Below are positions 61,736-64,000 of a stretch of DNA of 64,000 bases, piece by piece. A program made the position numbers and the translations under genes. Source of the DNA: Massilia sp. WG5 (GTDB taxonomy: Bacteria > Pseudomonadota > Gammaproteobacteria > Burkholderiales > Burkholderiaceae_D); contig NZ_CP012640.2 in assembly GCF_001412595.2 (NCBI RefSeq), forward strand, positions 124,001-188,000, written 5' to 3'. The notes beneath the pieces were generated by a model. The model was not told where the DNA came from, did no database searches, and saw only the letters and a list, made by a program, of their open reading frames with translations. How positions within the stretch are numbered: position 1 is the first letter of the stretch; every line of letters starts with the position of its first letter.

Positions 61736-63145
61736 TCAAAGAATTTTGCCAGGGTTCATGATGCCCAGCGGGTCCAGCGCGGCCTTGATGGCACGCATCA
61801 GGTCGAGTTCGACCTGCGCCTTGTAGCGCGGCAGTTCGTCGCGCTTGAGGGCGCCGACGCCGTGCTCGGCGGAAATCGAGCCGGCGAAGCCCGCCACGCT
61901 GTCGTGCACGATGCGGTTGATGTCGCCCTGGTAGGCCAGGAAGGCGTCGTGCGGCGTGCCGTCGGGCGGTGCGATGTTGTAATGCAGGTTGCCGTCGCCC
62001 AGGTGGCCGAAGCAGACCACCTGCACGCCCGGCCAGGCGCTTTCGAGCAGGGCGTCGGTGGCCTCGACGAAATCGGCGATGCGCGAGATCGGCACCGAGA
62101 TGTCGTGCTTGATGTTCTTGCCGTCCGCGGCCTGGGCCAGCGGGATGTGCTCGCGGATCGCCCACAGCGCGCGCGACTGCGCGATCGAGGTCGCGACCAC
62201 GGCGTCCTGGGCCAGCCCGGCTTCGAGCGCGCGCTCGATGGTCGCTTCCAGCAGGCGCACCGCGTGCTGCTCGGACTCGTGGCTGGACAGTTCCAGCAGC
62301 GCGTATTGCGGATGCGTATCCGGGAAGGGCCGCGGCAGGCCGGGAAAGTGCTTGCCGACCAGGCGCAGGCAGACGTCGCTCATCAGTTCGTAACCCGTCA
62401 GGGTCGGGCCGGCGGTCTCCTGGGCCAGGCCCAGCAGCGCCAGCGCGTCGCGGCAGCTGTCCAGCGCCACCAGCGCGGTGATCCCGGCCTTCGGCTGCGG
62501 GAACAGCTTCAGCACCGCGCCGGTGATCACGCCCAGCGTGCCTTCGGCGCCGATGTACAGGTCGCGCAGGTCGTAGCCGGTGTTGTCCTTGCGCAGTCCG
62601 CGCAGGCCGTCCCACAGCTGGCCCTGGGCGGTGACGAGCTCGATGCCGAGGCAGAGTTCGCGGGTATTCCCGTAGCGCAGCACGCCGGTGCCGCCGGCAT
62701 TCGTCGCCAGGTTGCCGCCGATGGTGCAGCTGCCTTCGGCCGCCAGCGACAGCGGGAACAGCATGCCCGAGGCGGCTGCGGTCTGCTGGATGTCGTGCAG
62801 GATGCAGCCGGCGTCCACCGTCATGGTGCGGTTGACGGGGTCGACGGCGCGGATGCGGTTCAGGCGGCGCAGCGACAGCACCACGGCCTGGCCGGATTCG
62901 TCCGGCACGCTGCCGATGACGAGGCCGGTGCGTCCGCCCTGCGGCACGACCGGCACCCGGTGCGCCGCGCACAGGCGCACCAGGCCGGCCACCTGGCCTG
63001 GGTCGGCCGGCAGCAGGACGGCGCGTGCGCGCCCGGTAAAGCGGCCGCGCCAGTCGGTCAGGTAGGGCGCGACATCGTGTTCGTCGACCAGCACATGCGC
63101 ATGGCCGATCAGTTCGCGGCAGTGGGCGAGGAATAAATCTGTCAT
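61736..63145 (-). CDS. FAD-binding oxidoreductase (GlcD / D-2-hydroxyacid dehydrogenase type)
   Basis: A 469-residue flavoenzyme of the GlcD/FAD_binding_4 family. The N-terminal FAD-binding domain (about 40-215) has PVVPQGGRTGLVIG, and the C-terminal FAD-oxidase_C domain ends with the conserved ISAEHGVGALKRDEL. It oxidises a 2-hydroxyacid (glycolate, D-lactate or D-2-hydroxyglutarate); which one cannot be told. No glcE/F partner is nearby, which favours a single-subunit D-2-hydroxyacid dehydrogenase. Length is usual for the family. Confidence 0.9.
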   Translation of the reverse strand: MTDLFLAHCRELIGHAHVLVDEHDVAPYLTDWRGRFTGRARAVLLPADPGQVAGLVRLCAAHRVPVVPQGGRTGLVIGSVPDESGQAVVLSLRRLNRIRAVDPVNRTMTVDAGCILHDIQQTAAASGMLFPLSLAAEGSCTIGGNLATNAGGTGVLRYGNTRELCLGIELVTAQGQLWDGLRGLRKDNTGYDLRDLYIGAEGTLGVITGAVLKLFPQPKAGITALVALDSCRDALALLGLAQETAGPTLTGYELMSDVCLRLVGKHFPGLPRPFPDTHPQYALLELSSHESEQHAVRLLEATIERALEAGLAQDAVVATSIAQSRALWAIREHIPLAQAADGKNIKHDISVPISRIADFVEATDALLESAWPGVQVVCFGHLGDGNLHYNIAPPDGTPHDAFLAYQGDINRIVHDSVAGFAGSISAEHGVGALKRDELPRYKAQVELDLMRAIKAALDPLGIMNPGKIL

Positions 63146-63151
63146 GCGAAA

Positions 63152-63550
63152 TCAGTCATGCGGCACCTTGACCTTGTCGAGCAGTTCCTTGGCCAGTTTC
63201 TGCGCCTGCTTCTTGTAGGGGCGCAGGTAGAGGAGGGCGAACACGAAGTAGGAACAGACCAGCAGCACTTCGCCCAGCGCCATGATGCGCGAGAGTTCGC
63301 TCTTGTCGCTCCAGGCCCGCACCACGCCCTCGACGAAATAGATCAGGATGACCATCGATGACCATTGCAGCGTGTACAGGTCGCGCTTGATCACCCCGCG
63401 CAGCGGCAACAGCAGCGGCAGCGCCTTCAGCGCCAGCAGCGAGCCGCCCGGATGCAGCGGCGCCACGCCGATCTCCCAGGCGAGCAGCCAGACGCACAGG
63501 ATGACCAGGCTGGTCACCGCCCCCGTATGAAATACCCTATGGACTTGCAT
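63152..63550 (-). CDS. DUF2069 family membrane protein
   Basis: A 132-residue inner-membrane protein with four membrane segments and a Lys-rich C-terminal tail (KKQAQKLAKELLDKVK). It matches the DUF2069 family, common next to wrbA in betaproteobacteria. It starts 3 bases after the wrbA stop. Function unknown. Confidence 0.85.
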   Translation of the reverse strand: MQVHRVFHTGAVTSLVILCVWLLAWEIGVAPLHPGGSLLALKALPLLLPLRGVIKRDLYTLQWSSMVILIYFVEGVVRAWSDKSELSRIMALGEVLLVCSYFVFALLYLRPYKKQAQKLAKELLDKVKVPHD

Positions 63551-63553
63551 CGC

Positions 63554-64000
<447 letters not shown>

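Overview
The window is 64 kb of GC-rich, gene-dense bacterial chromosome. It looks like a betaproteobacterium of the order Burkholderiales, most likely Oxalobacteraceae of the Massilia/Telluria kind. That placement is an inference from the style of the housekeeping proteins, the gene content and the very high GC in third codon positions. No rRNA, tRNA, CRISPR array, insertion sequence, integrase or phage gene was seen. No gene-free stretch exceeds about 250 bases. Almost all long open frames opposite or inside the genes are GC-driven shadows.

Layout. 1-5000 (minus): HDOD-domain protein, mfd and serB (cut by the window edge) run as one block. 5081-5836: two paralogous Ser/Gly/Thr-rich lipoproteins. 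6041-10857: mrcA (PBP1A) diverges from an OPT-family transporter around a shared TATAAT palindrome. 10871-16008: NAD-dependent epimerase-like protein divergent from a LysR regulator, an ArsB-like carrier, a GH1-like glycosidase and a Cys-rich hypothetical protein. 16237-19351: POT peptide symporter divergent from ppnN. 19394-22742: prfB, with the classic programmed +1 frameshift, then a HAD phosphatase and lysS. 22864-25650: periplasmic CpdB-type nucleotidase convergent with an HTH-GAF sensor protein. 25817-27301: DUF2288 protein and a RES/Xre toxin-antitoxin pair. 27412-31153: SnoaL-like secreted protein, an 18-bp inverted-repeat element, then arfB, recJ and a conserved gene translationally coupled to recJ. 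31296-34098: lolC/E, lolD and a TatD-type nuclease.

34342-40624 is the main accessory region: an isolated type VI secretion module of vgrG, an LCAT-like lipase effector and a Tli4-like immunity protein. The immunity protein ends in two copies of a Cys/Trp-rich module. comEC follows. 43041-45866 is a CpxA/CpxR-like two-component system divergent from a Spy/CpxP-like chaperone, with an exact GTAAA-N5-GTAAA box between them. The sensor's periplasmic loop and the chaperone share an unusual Gly/Pro/Phe/His-rich stretch.

45986-53577: alpha/beta hydrolase, dcd, a basic amino-acid decarboxylase, an SRPBCC protein without an obvious standard start, a DUF4337 membrane protein, folA, thyA and a threonine aldolase with a TTG start. 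53631-64000 (minus): a Cache-domain chemotaxis receptor, an MsbA-like ABC exporter, a CrtC/AttH-like lipocalin fold protein overlapping a large FtsX-type permease whose ATPase is not nearby, a DUF4124 protein, a GlcD-type FAD oxidoreductase, a DUF2069 membrane protein and wrbA (cut by the window edge).

No wholly new system can be claimed from sequence alone. The strongest leads are the orphan VgrG-lipase-immunity module with its duplicated C-terminal immunity domain, and the Cpx-like circuit with matching Gly/Pro-rich segments in sensor and chaperone.
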